Of a stretch of DNA of 64,000 nucleotides, positions 51,671-60,192 are shown piece after piece; position 1 is the first letter of the stretch, and every line of letters begins with the position of its first letter. The notes below the pieces were generated by a model, which had not been told where the DNA came from, made no database searches, and saw only the letters and a program-made list of their open reading frames with translations. Source of the stretch: Methanomethylovorans sp041447285 (GTDB taxonomy: Archaea; Halobacteriota; Methanosarcinia; Methanosarcinales; Methanosarcinaceae); NCBI RefSeq assembly GCF_041447285.1, contig NZ_JBGMEB010000005.1, positions 138,183 through 202,182 of the forward strand, given 5' to 3'. A program made the translations under genes and the position numbers.

Positions 51671-54385
51671 ATGAACTTTCAGATCCTGGATGCAGACTAT
51701 GTAACTGAAGGTAATAGTCCCGTTGTGCGTCTCTTTGGAAGGGATGCGGAAGGAAAGAGTGTCTGCTGTTATGTGCCAGGATTTGAACCATACTTTTATG
51801 TGAATGCTTCTGGTGAGCTTGACCTTATATGCAAACTCATAAAAGAGCGCTTTGATGTGGTCAAAAGTGTTGATATCGTCCAGCGGTTTGAGCCTGTAGG
51901 ATATCAAAAGTCCAGAAAACCCATGATTATGGTTACAACCTATGAACCAAGGCATGTTCCTGAGATTCGTGATGATATACTTCAAATCCCTGGAGTAAAA
52001 GAGGTGTATGAAACTGATATATTGTTCAGGAATCGCTTTTTAATAGACAGGGGACTCCATGGTATGGGATGGGTATCTGTTTCCTCTTCCGAAGAAGGTA
52101 TTCTCGCTGGAAAAGTCTATTGTGATACTGTATGCTCAGATCCACATCCTGCAGAAATGGATATACTTCCCAATGCGCCCCTTAAGTTCCTCTCCTTTGA
52201 TATCGAATGCCTGCCCCTAGGCGGCTCCATGCCTTCTCCGGATGAGTCACCTGTGATCATGATAAGTCTCACTTTTGCTCCTAGTTATAAAGGTCACAAC
52301 ACAATTGTACTCGTGGCAAAACATGTTTCAGGTGCCGGTCAGGATGTAGAGTCACTTAAAGACGAAGAATCTATGTTCAAGAGGTTTTTTGAGATACTTC
52401 GGGAATATGACCCAGATATACTAGTGGGTTACAACATCAACGATTTTGATATTCCTTATATAACTGACAGGGTCAAGTTCCTCTCAGACTCTGGCACAAT
52501 GGTAGATTCAGGTTCAGGACGTGACGGGCGGCCCATGAACTACCGGAAGATCGGAACAATGACTCTCATCTCCATGACCGGAAGGGTTGTGGTAGATGTC
52601 CTTCCTCTTATTCGCAGCCAGTTTAGTTTGAAGAGGTATACACTGCGCAACGTCGCTAAAGAGCTGCTGGATCGGGAAAAGCTCGACGTGGCACCCTCTG
52701 AAATGGAAGACTACTGGAAAGATGAAGGGGAAAAACTGCTAAAGTTCATAGATTACGCAAGGCGCGACTCTGAGCTTGCCATGGAGCTTGTCATGAAACT
52801 GCAGTTGCTTGACAGATACATCGCGATCTCCAGGGTAAGTGGCTCCCTGCTACAGGAAGTTATTGACGGCGGCCAGACTTCCATGGTTGAGAACCTCCTG
52901 TTGCGCGAGTGTCGCATCAGGGACCGGGTAATTCCTCCCAAACCCAACGATGATCTTGTGTATTCCAGGAACAAGAACAGTGAGGGTTTGAAAGGAGGAG
53001 AAGTACTGGAACCAAAAAAAGGTCTTCTTGAAAATGTAGTTATACTTGACTATAAATCTCTCTATCCCACTATAATGATGGCTCATAACCTCTGCTACAC
53101 GACTGTCGTGGAGAAAGATGTTCCTGAAGAAGAAGGCAAGACCATTACTCCTCCATCAGGTGGAAAGTTTGTAACAGCAGATGTTTCAAAAGGGATTATG
53201 CCCACTATCCTGGAAAATCTCCTCAACCGAAGGATAGAGACCAAGAAACGCATGAAAGGCATATCCAATGAGGATGAATACAGAGCTCTAGATGCAACTC
53301 AGCTTGCCATGAAAATATTACTTAACAGCTTCTATGGATATGCAGGCTATACTCGTGCACGTCTGTACAGCCTTACTCTTGCAAACGCCGTCACAAGCTT
53401 TGGCAGAGAGAATATCATCAAAACACGCTCACTTATAGAGAATATCATACACACCATCTACCTCAAGGATGGTAATTCTTATCTTAAAAGTGAGATTAAT
53501 CTTGATCTACAAATTAAATCTATTTCTCTTTCAGTTGTATATGGCGATACAGACAGTGTTTTTGTGCAATGCACAGCAATAAGTGAGATTTCCCTTGAAG
53601 ATGCAGAACTTGTAGGTAAGAAGATCTCAGGCATAGTTTCAGCTTCTCTGCCTGACCCCATGGAACTTGAGTTCGAATCGATAGCAAAACGCGCCCTTTT
53701 CATAGCAAAGAAAAGGTATGCTATCTGGGTATTTGAGCGCTCTGCAGATGGCTGGAAGGATGGTATAAAGGTAAAAGGCATGGAGACCGTACGCAGGGAC
53801 TGGTGTGAGCTGACATCCAAGACCTTGAACAGGGTGCTTGAACTTGTGCTTAAGGAAGGAGAAGTGGAAGCAGCTGTAAGGCATGTACGGAAAGTAGTTG
53901 ATTCCATCCGCAACCTCGATGTCACAAAGGATAAAGATATCATAGATGACCTTACCATGACTCGCATGTACTCCAAGAAACGGGAGCATTACAAGAACAA
54001 GCAGCCCCATCTTACTGTTGCTGAAAAAATGGAGAAAAGAACAGGTTCTCCTCCTCCTGTTGGTGAACGCATACCCTTTGTAATTACGGCAGGCAAAGAT
54101 CTCTTTGTGAACCGTGCAGAAGATCCTGAGTATGTTCGTGAGAATAATGTGTCCCTCGATGTGGACTACTATGTAAAGAAGCAGATTCTTCCGCCGGTGG
54201 AGAGAATCTTAGGTGTATTTGGGGTAGACCTTGTAAATCTTGATTATGATTCAAAACAGACTGGTCTCTCGGACTTTACTAGTGGATCGCCTGAAAAAAA
54301 GATAAGGAGATCTGTTCCAAAGAAACAGGAATCTGATGGGGCGGCACCAAGTACTGGTTCCCAAAGATCCCTATTTGATTTCTAA
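51671..54385 (+). CDS. polB: DNA polymerase B (family B replicative polymerase)
   Basis: 904 residues. Exonuclease motifs: FDIECLP near residue 175, GYNINDFDIPY near 257 and YARRDSELAMELV near 363. Polymerase motifs: DYKSLYPTIMMAHN near 461, KILLNSFYGYAGY near 552, YGDTDSVFV near 625 and KKRYAIW near 681. The C-terminus QRSLFDF is a PCNA-interacting (PIP) box. No intein is present at the usual insertion motifs. It replicates the chromosome with proofreading. It is convergent with phoU, whose stop is adjacent. Confidence 0.97.
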   Translation: MNFQILDADYVTEGNSPVVRLFGRDAEGKSVCCYVPGFEPYFYVNASGELDLICKLIKERFDVVKSVDIVQRFEPVGYQKSRKPMIMVTTYEPRHVPEIRDDILQIPGVKEVYETDILFRNRFLIDRGLHGMGWVSVSSSEEGILAGKVYCDTVCSDPHPAEMDILPNAPLKFLSFDIECLPLGGSMPSPDESPVIMISLTFAPSYKGHNTIVLVAKHVSGAGQDVESLKDEESMFKRFFEILREYDPDILVGYNINDFDIPYITDRVKFLSDSGTMVDSGSGRDGRPMNYRKIGTMTLISMTGRVVVDVLPLIRSQFSLKRYTLRNVAKELLDREKLDVAPSEMEDYWKDEGEKLLKFIDYARRDSELAMELVMKLQLLDRYIAISRVSGSLLQEVIDGGQTSMVENLLLRECRIRDRVIPPKPNDDLVYSRNKNSEGLKGGEVLEPKKGLLENVVILDYKSLYPTIMMAHNLCYTTVVEKDVPEEEGKTITPPSGGKFVTADVSKGIMPTILENLLNRRIETKKRMKGISNEDEYRALDATQLAMKILLNSFYGYAGYTRARLYSLTLANAVTSFGRENIIKTRSLIENIIHTIYLKDGNSYLKSEINLDLQIKSISLSVVYGDTDSVFVQCTAISEISLEDAELVGKKISGIVSASLPDPMELEFESIAKRALFIAKKRYAIWVFERSADGWKDGIKVKGMETVRRDWCELTSKTLNRVLELVLKEGEVEAAVRHVRKVVDSIRNLDVTKDKDIIDDLTMTRMYSKKREHYKNKQPHLTVAEKMEKRTGSPPPVGERIPFVITAGKDLFVNRAEDPEYVRENNVSLDVDYYVKKQILPPVERILGVFGVDLVNLDYDSKQTGLSDFTSGSPEKKIRRSVPKKQESDGAAPSTGSQRSLFDF

Positions 54386-55045
54386 TCAATTTAGTATCAA
54401 TCTTTCCCCAGTTACCTGATATACGATACTCTGGCATACATTGCATATGTGATCGCCGATTCTTTCTATATATCTTAGTACAAAAAGCAAATGTGAAGCA
54501 TCGGTTATGATACTATGATCTTTGATCATCATATCAATGAATTCTTTTTCTGTATCAAAGAAAAGTTTGTCAAGTTTGTCGTCATCAGAAGCTATTCTCT
54601 TTGCAAGTTCTGCATTTGAATCTCTCAAAGCTATCGTAGTATCTTGTAACATCTTCTCTGCGATTGCACTCATCTTACAAATGCCTGAGAGAAGCACTTT
54701 GTTTTTTTCCGGTTCACCTTTTATATCCGTAGATGTCCAAGCTATGTTACATGCAAGGTCGCTCAATCTTTCCAGATCAATAGCCATTGTTAGACTTGCA
54801 GTTATAAGTCTCATGTCACTTGCCATAGGTTGTTGAAGTGCTATCAGTTGTGAGACACATTTTTCGACTTTTATTTCTTTTTCATCAACGATGTCATCTT
54901 TTTTGATAGTCGCCTGGGCAAGGTCAGTGTCGAGGTTCTTAAGAGATTCAGTTGCTCCTTTCAACATGTCAAGGGATACTTCCATCATCTCCAATACATT
55001 GAGTTTTAATAAACCAAGATTGTTGTGATATTTTTCTCTCGACAT
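54386..55045 (-). CDS. phoU: PhoU-type phosphate regulator
   Basis: About 219 residues from ATG 55045, preceded by GGGTGAAGAG; the frame also opens at a TTG 12 bases earlier. Two PhoU three-helix repeats are visible with DLERLSDLACNIAWTS and RYIERIGDHICNVCQSI, the E-R-x-x-D metal-binding pattern. It regulates phosphate uptake by the Pst system or relays its state. It is the last gene of the pst operon, 4 bases after the pstB stop. A different PhoU-type protein with an AbrB domain lies at 36-37 kb. Confidence 0.94.
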   Translation of the reverse strand: MSREKYHNNLGLLKLNVLEMMEVSLDMLKGATESLKNLDTDLAQATIKKDDIVDEKEIKVEKCVSQLIALQQPMASDMRLITASLTMAIDLERLSDLACNIAWTSTDIKGEPEKNKVLLSGICKMSAIAEKMLQDTTIALRDSNAELAKRIASDDDKLDKLFFDTEKEFIDMMIKDHSIITDASHLLFVLRYIERIGDHICNVCQSIVYQVTGERLILN

Positions 55046-55049
55046 CTCT

Positions 55050-55823
55050 TCACCCAAACCTTCCTGTTATATAATCTTCTGTAGGCTTCATTTTCGGATT
55101 CTCAAATATCTGCTCGGTCTTACCGTATTCTATCAGATCTCCCGTGAGGAAGAATGCTGTATTATCGGATATTCTTGCAGCCTGCTGCATATTATGTGTG
55201 ACTATTACGATTGTATATTTCTTTTTAAGCTCCATTATGAGCTCTTCTATCTTCGAAGTTGATATAGGATCAAGTGCACTGCAAGGTTCATCAAACAATA
55301 TCACTTCCGGTTTAACTGCCAGTGTTCTTGCAATGCATAGCCTTTGCTGTTGTCCGCCGCTAAGATTCAGAGCAGATGTTTTTAGCCTATCAGCTACTTC
55401 ATCCCATAGTGCTCCTGAGCGAAGTGCATCTTCTACAATACTATCTATCTCTTTCTTGGAAACACTATGTATCTTTGGACCATATGATATATTGTCGTGG
55501 ATAGACATGGGGAAAGGGTTTGGTTTCTGAAATACCATTCCCACTCTTTTTCGAAGTTCAACTACATCCACATCTTTGGAATAGATGTCTTTACCATCTA
55601 TCCTTATGTTTCCTTCTATTCTACAGTTCTTCACCAAGTCATTCATTCTGTTCATGCATCTTAAGAATGTAGATTTTCCACATCCTGAAGGTCCTATCAG
55701 AGCTGTTACGCTATTCTTGGGAATATCTATTGAAATATTGTGAAGAGCGTGATTATTTCCATACCAGAGATTAAGTCCTCTTACTTCTATCTCTGTCTGG
55801 TTTCCGTTGTTTTGTCCCGACAT
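55050..55823 (-). CDS. pstB: Phosphate ABC transporter ATP-binding protein
   Basis: 257 residues. Walker A is LIGPSGCGKSTFLR near residue 41, the signature is LSGGQQQRL and Walker B is VILFDEPCSALDPISTSKIEEL, with FQKPNPFPMSIHDN typical of PstB. It powers phosphate import and sits between pstA and phoU (14-base and 4-base gaps). The CMNRMNDLV segment and overall length are standard for PstB. Confidence 0.97.
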   Translation of the reverse strand: MSGQNNGNQTEIEVRGLNLWYGNNHALHNISIDIPKNSVTALIGPSGCGKSTFLRCMNRMNDLVKNCRIEGNIRIDGKDIYSKDVDVVELRKRVGMVFQKPNPFPMSIHDNISYGPKIHSVSKKEIDSIVEDALRSGALWDEVADRLKTSALNLSGGQQQRLCIARTLAVKPEVILFDEPCSALDPISTSKIEELIMELKKKYTIVIVTHNMQQAARISDNTAFFLTGDLIEYGKTEQIFENPKMKPTEDYITGRFG

Positions 55824-55837
55824 TTGATACCTCTTCT

Positions 55838-56695
55838 TTAATTCCTAAGTTTTTTTATGTAATGTCTTCTTATACTGACCGCTATCATATTGACGCTGAG
55901 GACTATAGCAAGCAATACTAATGCAGTACCATATTGTATAGGTCTTGTTTGGGAAATATTAGTGCCCGCAGTAGCAATTACGTATAAATGATATGGTAGT
56001 GCCATAAATTGTGAATATATTGAGCCTGGAAGTCTTGGAAGGAAATAAGCGGCTCCTGTAAGCAATATCGGTGCTGTTTCGCCTGCTACTCTGCCTACTC
56101 CTAGAATAGCTCCGGTTATCATGCCAGGAATAGCGGCAGGCAGTACCACTTGTCTGATTGTTTGCCATTTTGTAACTCCAAGCGCTAGAGAAGCATAACG
56201 ATATTCTTCTGGCACAGTTATCAAAGCTTCTTGGCTTGATCTAATTATAATGGGAAGAGCCATTAATGCAAGAGTGAGTGCTGATGCTAATAGTGAAGCG
56301 CCAAACCCCATATATTTCACAAACATTGCAAGTCCAAAAAGTCCAAAGACTACCGAAGGTGTTCCTGCCAGGTTATTTATGGCCATTTCTATTAGCCACT
56401 TAGTTTTACCGGGCTGAGCATATTCGTTAAGGTATATTGCTGACAGTACTCCTAAAGGTAAGGCAACTCCCATTGATCCTACTATTAGATAAATCGTTCC
56501 CAATATAGCGGGATATATACCTCCTTCTGTCATCCTTCTTCGTGGCATCTCTGTAAGGAATTCTATGTTGATAACACTGTATCCATTTACAAATATCTGT
56601 AACATTATGGCTATTACTATAAGCGTTACAAAGGCAGTACTAAGCTTAAGAAAAGCAAAAGCAAGCTTTTGACTAAATTTAGCATTATTTGTTAT
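55838..56695 (-). CDS. pstA: Phosphate ABC transporter permease PstA with apparent non-canonical (ATA) start
   Basis: From the first ATG (56605) the product is 255 residues and lacks the first membrane helix that PstA proteins normally have. In the same frame upstream the DNA codes for NNAKFSQKLAFAFLKLSTAF and VTLIVIAI, a typical cytoplasmic tail and helix 1, before the first stop near 56719. No ATG, GTG or TTG occurs there. An ATA at 56695 overlaps the pstC stop as ATAA, with GGGGG 7 bases before, and would give about 285 residues, the usual PstA size. The core has TEMPRRRMTEGGIYPAI, GTPSVVFGLFG and the EAA-like loop. The start is inference. Confidence 0.75.
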   Translation of the reverse strand: MTNNAKFSQKLAFAFLKLSTAFVTLIVIAIMLQIFVNGYSVINIEFLTEMPRRRMTEGGIYPAILGTIYLIVGSMGVALPLGVLSAIYLNEYAQPGKTKWLIEMAINNLAGTPSVVFGLFGLAMFVKYMGFGASLLASALTLALMALPIIIRSSQEALITVPEEYRYASLALGVTKWQTIRQVVLPAAIPGMITGAILGVGRVAGETAPILLTGAAYFLPRLPGSIYSQFMALPYHLYVIATAGTNISQTRPIQYGTALVLLAIVLSVNMIAVSIRRHYIKKLRN

Positions 56696-57591
56696 TGTCC
56701 TGCCCCCAGGTTGAATTTATATTTCCTCTTTATGTATTCAGCAACGATGTTGGTAATGAATGTGGTAATAAACAGTACGGAACCAATAGCAAAGAGTGCA
56801 TAGAAATGTTCACTTCCTTGTGGTACTTCTCCCATTTCCAACGCAATAGTAGCTGTCATAGTTCTCACTGGTTCAAAGAATCCTTCAGGAAAGCCTGGTA
56901 TAATCGCAGTGTTTCCAGTTACCATCATAACAGTCATTGTTTCACCTATGGCTCTCCCGATGCCCAGCATCACAGCAGCTGATATTCCCGACAGTGCTGC
57001 AGGGAGAACAACTTTATTAATGGTTTGCCATTCGGTAGAGCCAAGAGCTAAAGATCCATCTTTTATAGAACGTGGTACTGAACTTATGGCATCTTCTGAC
57101 ATGGATATGATTGTAGGCAAAGCCATTATTCCTAGCATTATAGAACCGGCAAGCGCATTTTGACCTGTGGGCAGGTCCAACAGGTCCTGAAGCAGTGGAA
57201 CAAGCACTACCAGGCCAAAAAATCCGTATACTACTGATGGAATTCCAGCAAGTATCTCTACAAGTGGTTTAAGTAGATCGGCTTCTTTTTCACCTGCAAG
57301 TTCCGATATATATATTGCTACTGCAATTCCAAGGGGTACTGAAAATATAATTGCTCCAAAGGTTACTACCATTGATCCAATTAATAAAGGTAATAATCCA
57401 AACTGACTTGGTTGAGATGTGGGATACCATTTTGTTCCTAAAAGAAAGTCTGATAATGAATAGTTCTGGAATAGTGCAAGACCATCCTTAAACAAAAAAA
57501 TACAGATAAGAAAAAGGATTACTACTGCAGTAACCCCGGAGAGGTATAACAGTGATTCAATCGCTTTTTCTTGATATTTTCTATTACTCAT
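56692..57591 (-). CDS. pstC: Phosphate ABC transporter permease PstC
   Basis: 299 residues with six membrane helices. Conserved blocks: NYSLSDFLLGTKWYPTS, LLPLLIGSMVVTFGAIIFSVPLGIAVA, the EAA-like ALGSTEWQTINKVVLPAALSGI and GRAIGETMTVMMVTGN. Together with PstA it forms the membrane channel for phosphate. It starts 20 bases after the pstS stop. Its stop TAA overlaps the presumed ATA start of pstA. Confidence 0.96.
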   Translation of the reverse strand: MSNRKYQEKAIESLLYLSGVTAVVILFLICIFLFKDGLALFQNYSLSDFLLGTKWYPTSQPSQFGLLPLLIGSMVVTFGAIIFSVPLGIAVAIYISELAGEKEADLLKPLVEILAGIPSVVYGFFGLVVLVPLLQDLLDLPTGQNALAGSIMLGIMALPTIISMSEDAISSVPRSIKDGSLALGSTEWQTINKVVLPAALSGISAAVMLGIGRAIGETMTVMMVTGNTAIIPGFPEGFFEPVRTMTATIALEMGEVPQGSEHFYALFAIGSVLFITTFITNIVAEYIKRKYKFNLGAGQ

Positions 57592-57611
57592 GTCAGATCC
57601 TTCACTTGATC

Positions 57612-58529
57612 TTATTTTACTGGGAAGTATCCAACATCAGAAACTATTGCCTGTCCTTCTTCACTTAGCACATAATCCATGAATTCTCTCGTTAATCCCT
57701 GTGGCTCACCATTAGTATAATAATATAGCTGCCTTGCTAACGGATATTTTCCATCGAGTATGTTTTCTTCAGTAGCAGGAACGAAATTTCCTTCTCCGCC
57801 GTCAAGTGTGAGAGCTTTTGTACTGTTGTCTAGGTATGCATATCCTATGTATCCAATTGCACCTTTATTCTGTGCAACTTCTTGTACTATAGCTCCAGTT
57901 GCAGGTTCAACAAGTGCATCTTGGCGGTATTCTCTTCCTTTAAGAACTTCTTCTTTGAAATATTCATATGTTCCAGAGCTACTGTCACGGCTTATTATTG
58001 TAATTTGTCTATCTTCGCCGCCAACATCTTTCCAGTTGCTAACGTTTCCGTCATAGATTGCTTGAAGTTGTGAGAATGTTAATTGAGTTACGGGATTTTC
58101 AGGATTCACTACTACTGCAATTCCATCCCATCCAATGACTGTTTCTACAGGATTGATGCTATTATTTTTTGCTTTTTCTATTTCAGACTCTTTCATTTCC
58201 CTGGAAGCCATTGCTATTTCTGCTTCCCCATCAATAAGTGCAGCAATTCCTACTCCAGAACCTCCACCAATTACTGTGATATCGCTGTCTTGGTTCTTGA
58301 GCATAAACTCTTCTGCTTCTGCTTGGGATAATGGGAGCACGGTATCAGAGCCTTTTACTATAATGCTCTCTTTAGCAGTCGAACTTTCAGATGCATTTGG
58401 CACTTCTCCTGTAGTACTAGTATCTTTTGTATTCTTATCCACACAACCAATCCCTGCAAATGTGAACCCTATAATAAGGAACACACTCATAAGGGTAAGT
58501 ATTTTGTAAACTTCTGATTTTTTAAACAT
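57612..58529 (-). CDS. pstS: Phosphate-binding lipoprotein PstS
   Basis: About 305 residues from ATG 58529, which follows a GGAGAAG ribosome site; the open frame extends 39 bases further. A lipoprotein signal (ILTLMSVFLIIGFTFAGIGC) anchors it outside the membrane. The solute-binding part shows IIVKGSDTVLPLSQAEAEEF, GGGSGVGIAAL, and SRDSSSGTYEYFKEEVL, the phosphate-binding segments of PstS. It captures phosphate for PstCAB. It heads the operon; the upstream region at 58569-58640 contains symmetric sequences that may be regulatory. Confidence 0.95.
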   Translation of the reverse strand: MFKKSEVYKILTLMSVFLIIGFTFAGIGCVDKNTKDTSTTGEVPNASESSTAKESIIVKGSDTVLPLSQAEAEEFMLKNQDSDITVIGGGSGVGIAALIDGEAEIAMASREMKESEIEKAKNNSINPVETVIGWDGIAVVVNPENPVTQLTFSQLQAIYDGNVSNWKDVGGEDRQITIISRDSSSGTYEYFKEEVLKGREYRQDALVEPATGAIVQEVAQNKGAIGYIGYAYLDNSTKALTLDGGEGNFVPATEENILDGKYPLARQLYYYTNGEPQGLTREFMDYVLSEEGQAIVSDVGYFPVK

Positions 58530-58583
58530 GAGTCTTCTCCACTTTGCTGGAATTATCTTTGATGACACCTGTTGTGTAGATAA

Positions 58584-58708
58584 GTATTATGTAAATACAA
58601 TAAAGACTACTATATTCGGTATATTTGTCAATATACTCTATATTTTCTATATATTTCCGTTACTCTCTAATTGCCACAGGTCAATTCTATTGCATATTGT
58701 CAATTCTA
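58584..58708. promoter_or_regulatory. Divergent pstS-pyrC control region with inverted and direct repeats
   Basis: Inverted repeats GTATT-ATGTA-AATAC (58584-58598) and GTATATT-TGTC-AATATAC (58619-58636) lie near the probable pstS promoter; the first overlaps a candidate minus-strand TATA box. A direct repeat of GTCAATTCTA occurs at 58680-58689 and 58699-58708, 19 bases apart. TCTATATATTT at about 58647 may be the plus-strand TATA for pyrC. These are candidate sites for a phosphate-responsive regulator, possibly of the AbrB-PhoU type. Confidence 0.45.
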
Positions 58709-58754
58709 GTGAAGAACAAAAGTGGCAAATAGGGTAATTGAAATAATAATAGGC

Positions 58755-60125
58755 ATGCCAGATTTACTCATAAAGAATGCTAAGATATTCTATGACAATT
58801 ATCTTCAGTCTGCAGAAATAGTAATAAATGAAGGGAAGATTAGCAGGATTGCAAAAGAAGCAGATGTGATAGCCGGTGAAGTTATTGATGCAGAAGGATC
58901 TCTTGTTCTCCCGGCAGGCATTGATGTTCATGTGCATTTCAGAGAACCAGGCCTTACTCAGAAAGAAGATTGGTATACTGGTTCATGTGCAGCAGCAGCG
59001 GGCGGTATCACTACTGTAGTGGATCATCCCAATACACTTCCTCCTACAATAGACAGAAAATCTTTTTCTGAAAAACTCAAGCTTGCTTCTCGTAAATCCA
59101 TTGTAGACTTTGGTATTCATGGAGGGGTCACTAACAATCTTGAAAAACTCCCTGAACTCTGGGAAGAAGGAGTAACAGCATTTGGTGAGATCTTTATGGC
59201 AGAGTCTACTGGTGGACTCAATATCGATGAAGTAACTCTTGAAAATGCCTTGAAAGTGATCAACCAACTTGGTGCGTTGGCAGCTATCCATGCTGAAGAC
59301 GATGCAATCCGCTTGGAATGTGAGGCTTTATTAAAGAATGATATGTCACCTGCCTCCCACTCTCGGGCGCGGCCTAATATCTGTGAGGCTACTGCAGTTC
59401 AAAAAGCGATAGAAATTCTTAGAAAGACCGGAGCAAAAGGGCATATATGTCATATTAGTGCTTTTGAGTCAGTAGGTGTACTTTGTAGAGACAGGTATAT
59501 TGCACGGCAAAAAGGTCTATCTCCGATCACATGTGAGGTGACGCCGCATCATCTGTTCCTTTCTACAAGGGATTGGGATAGGCTAGGTTGTTATGGTAAA
59601 ATGAATCCCCCTCTTAGGGATCGTAGAAGTGTAAAGTTCCTCCTTAATTCATTAAATGATGGCAGTGTGGATATTGTAGCATCAGACCATGCTCCTCACT
59701 GTGAAACTGAAAAAGACGTGGACATAAAGACAGCTCCATCAGGGGTACCCGGAGTGGAAACTCTCATGCCTCTGATGCTTATGGCTGTGAAGAAAAATCT
59801 ACTTCCATTGGGACGCATGATAGATGCTACAAGTGCTGCTCCAGCCAGAATATTTGGTTTAGATAAGCATTCAAAAGGCAAGCTTGAAGTGGGCTTTGAT
59901 GCTGATTTGATTATTGTGGACACAAAAAAGGTAACCACTATAAAAGGAGATCATTTGCATGGAAAAGTAGGCTGGACTCCTTTTGAAGGAATTGAAGCCA
60001 TTTTCCCATATATCACGATCTCAAGAGGTGATGTGATATGGGACGGTGAAATTTCAGCTTCTTATGGAAGAGGCAATTTCTTACCAGGAAGGGGTAAATG
60101 TATGGACACGGATGAACATCATTAA
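58755..60125 (+). CDS. pyrC: Dihydroorotase
   Basis: About 456 residues from ATG 58755 (MPDLLIKNAKIFYDN); a GTG 33 bases earlier is in frame. Amidohydrolase metal motifs are present: DVHVHFREPGLTQKEDW near residue 55, AIHAEDD, KGHICHISAFES, CEVTPHHLFLS and VASDHAPH. It converts carbamoyl aspartate to dihydroorotate in pyrimidine synthesis and is the PyrC (class I) type. It diverges from pstS. The last residues (GKCMDTDEHH) carry no known motif. Confidence 0.94.
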   Translation: MPDLLIKNAKIFYDNYLQSAEIVINEGKISRIAKEADVIAGEVIDAEGSLVLPAGIDVHVHFREPGLTQKEDWYTGSCAAAAGGITTVVDHPNTLPPTIDRKSFSEKLKLASRKSIVDFGIHGGVTNNLEKLPELWEEGVTAFGEIFMAESTGGLNIDEVTLENALKVINQLGALAAIHAEDDAIRLECEALLKNDMSPASHSRARPNICEATAVQKAIEILRKTGAKGHICHISAFESVGVLCRDRYIARQKGLSPITCEVTPHHLFLSTRDWDRLGCYGKMNPPLRDRRSVKFLLNSLNDGSVDIVASDHAPHCETEKDVDIKTAPSGVPGVETLMPLMLMAVKKNLLPLGRMIDATSAAPARIFGLDKHSKGKLEVGFDADLIIVDTKKVTTIKGDHLHGKVGWTPFEGIEAIFPYITISRGDVIWDGEISASYGRGNFLPGRGKCMDTDEHH

Positions 60126-60192
60126 GGAAGTCATGTCCACAAGACCATAACCTTTTAAATATATAATCATATATTATGTTCACGGTGTTGTG

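Noticed and set aside
51671..54385. Intein in DNA polymerase B
   Set aside because: The polymerase motifs are continuous and the length is normal.
56632..56689. Short frame MLNLVKSLLLLF starting at an ATG just after pstC as the true pstA start
   Set aside because: It is in a different frame and ends after about 20 codons; it would need a frameshift to reach PstA. Kept only as the sequencing-error alternative to an ATA start.
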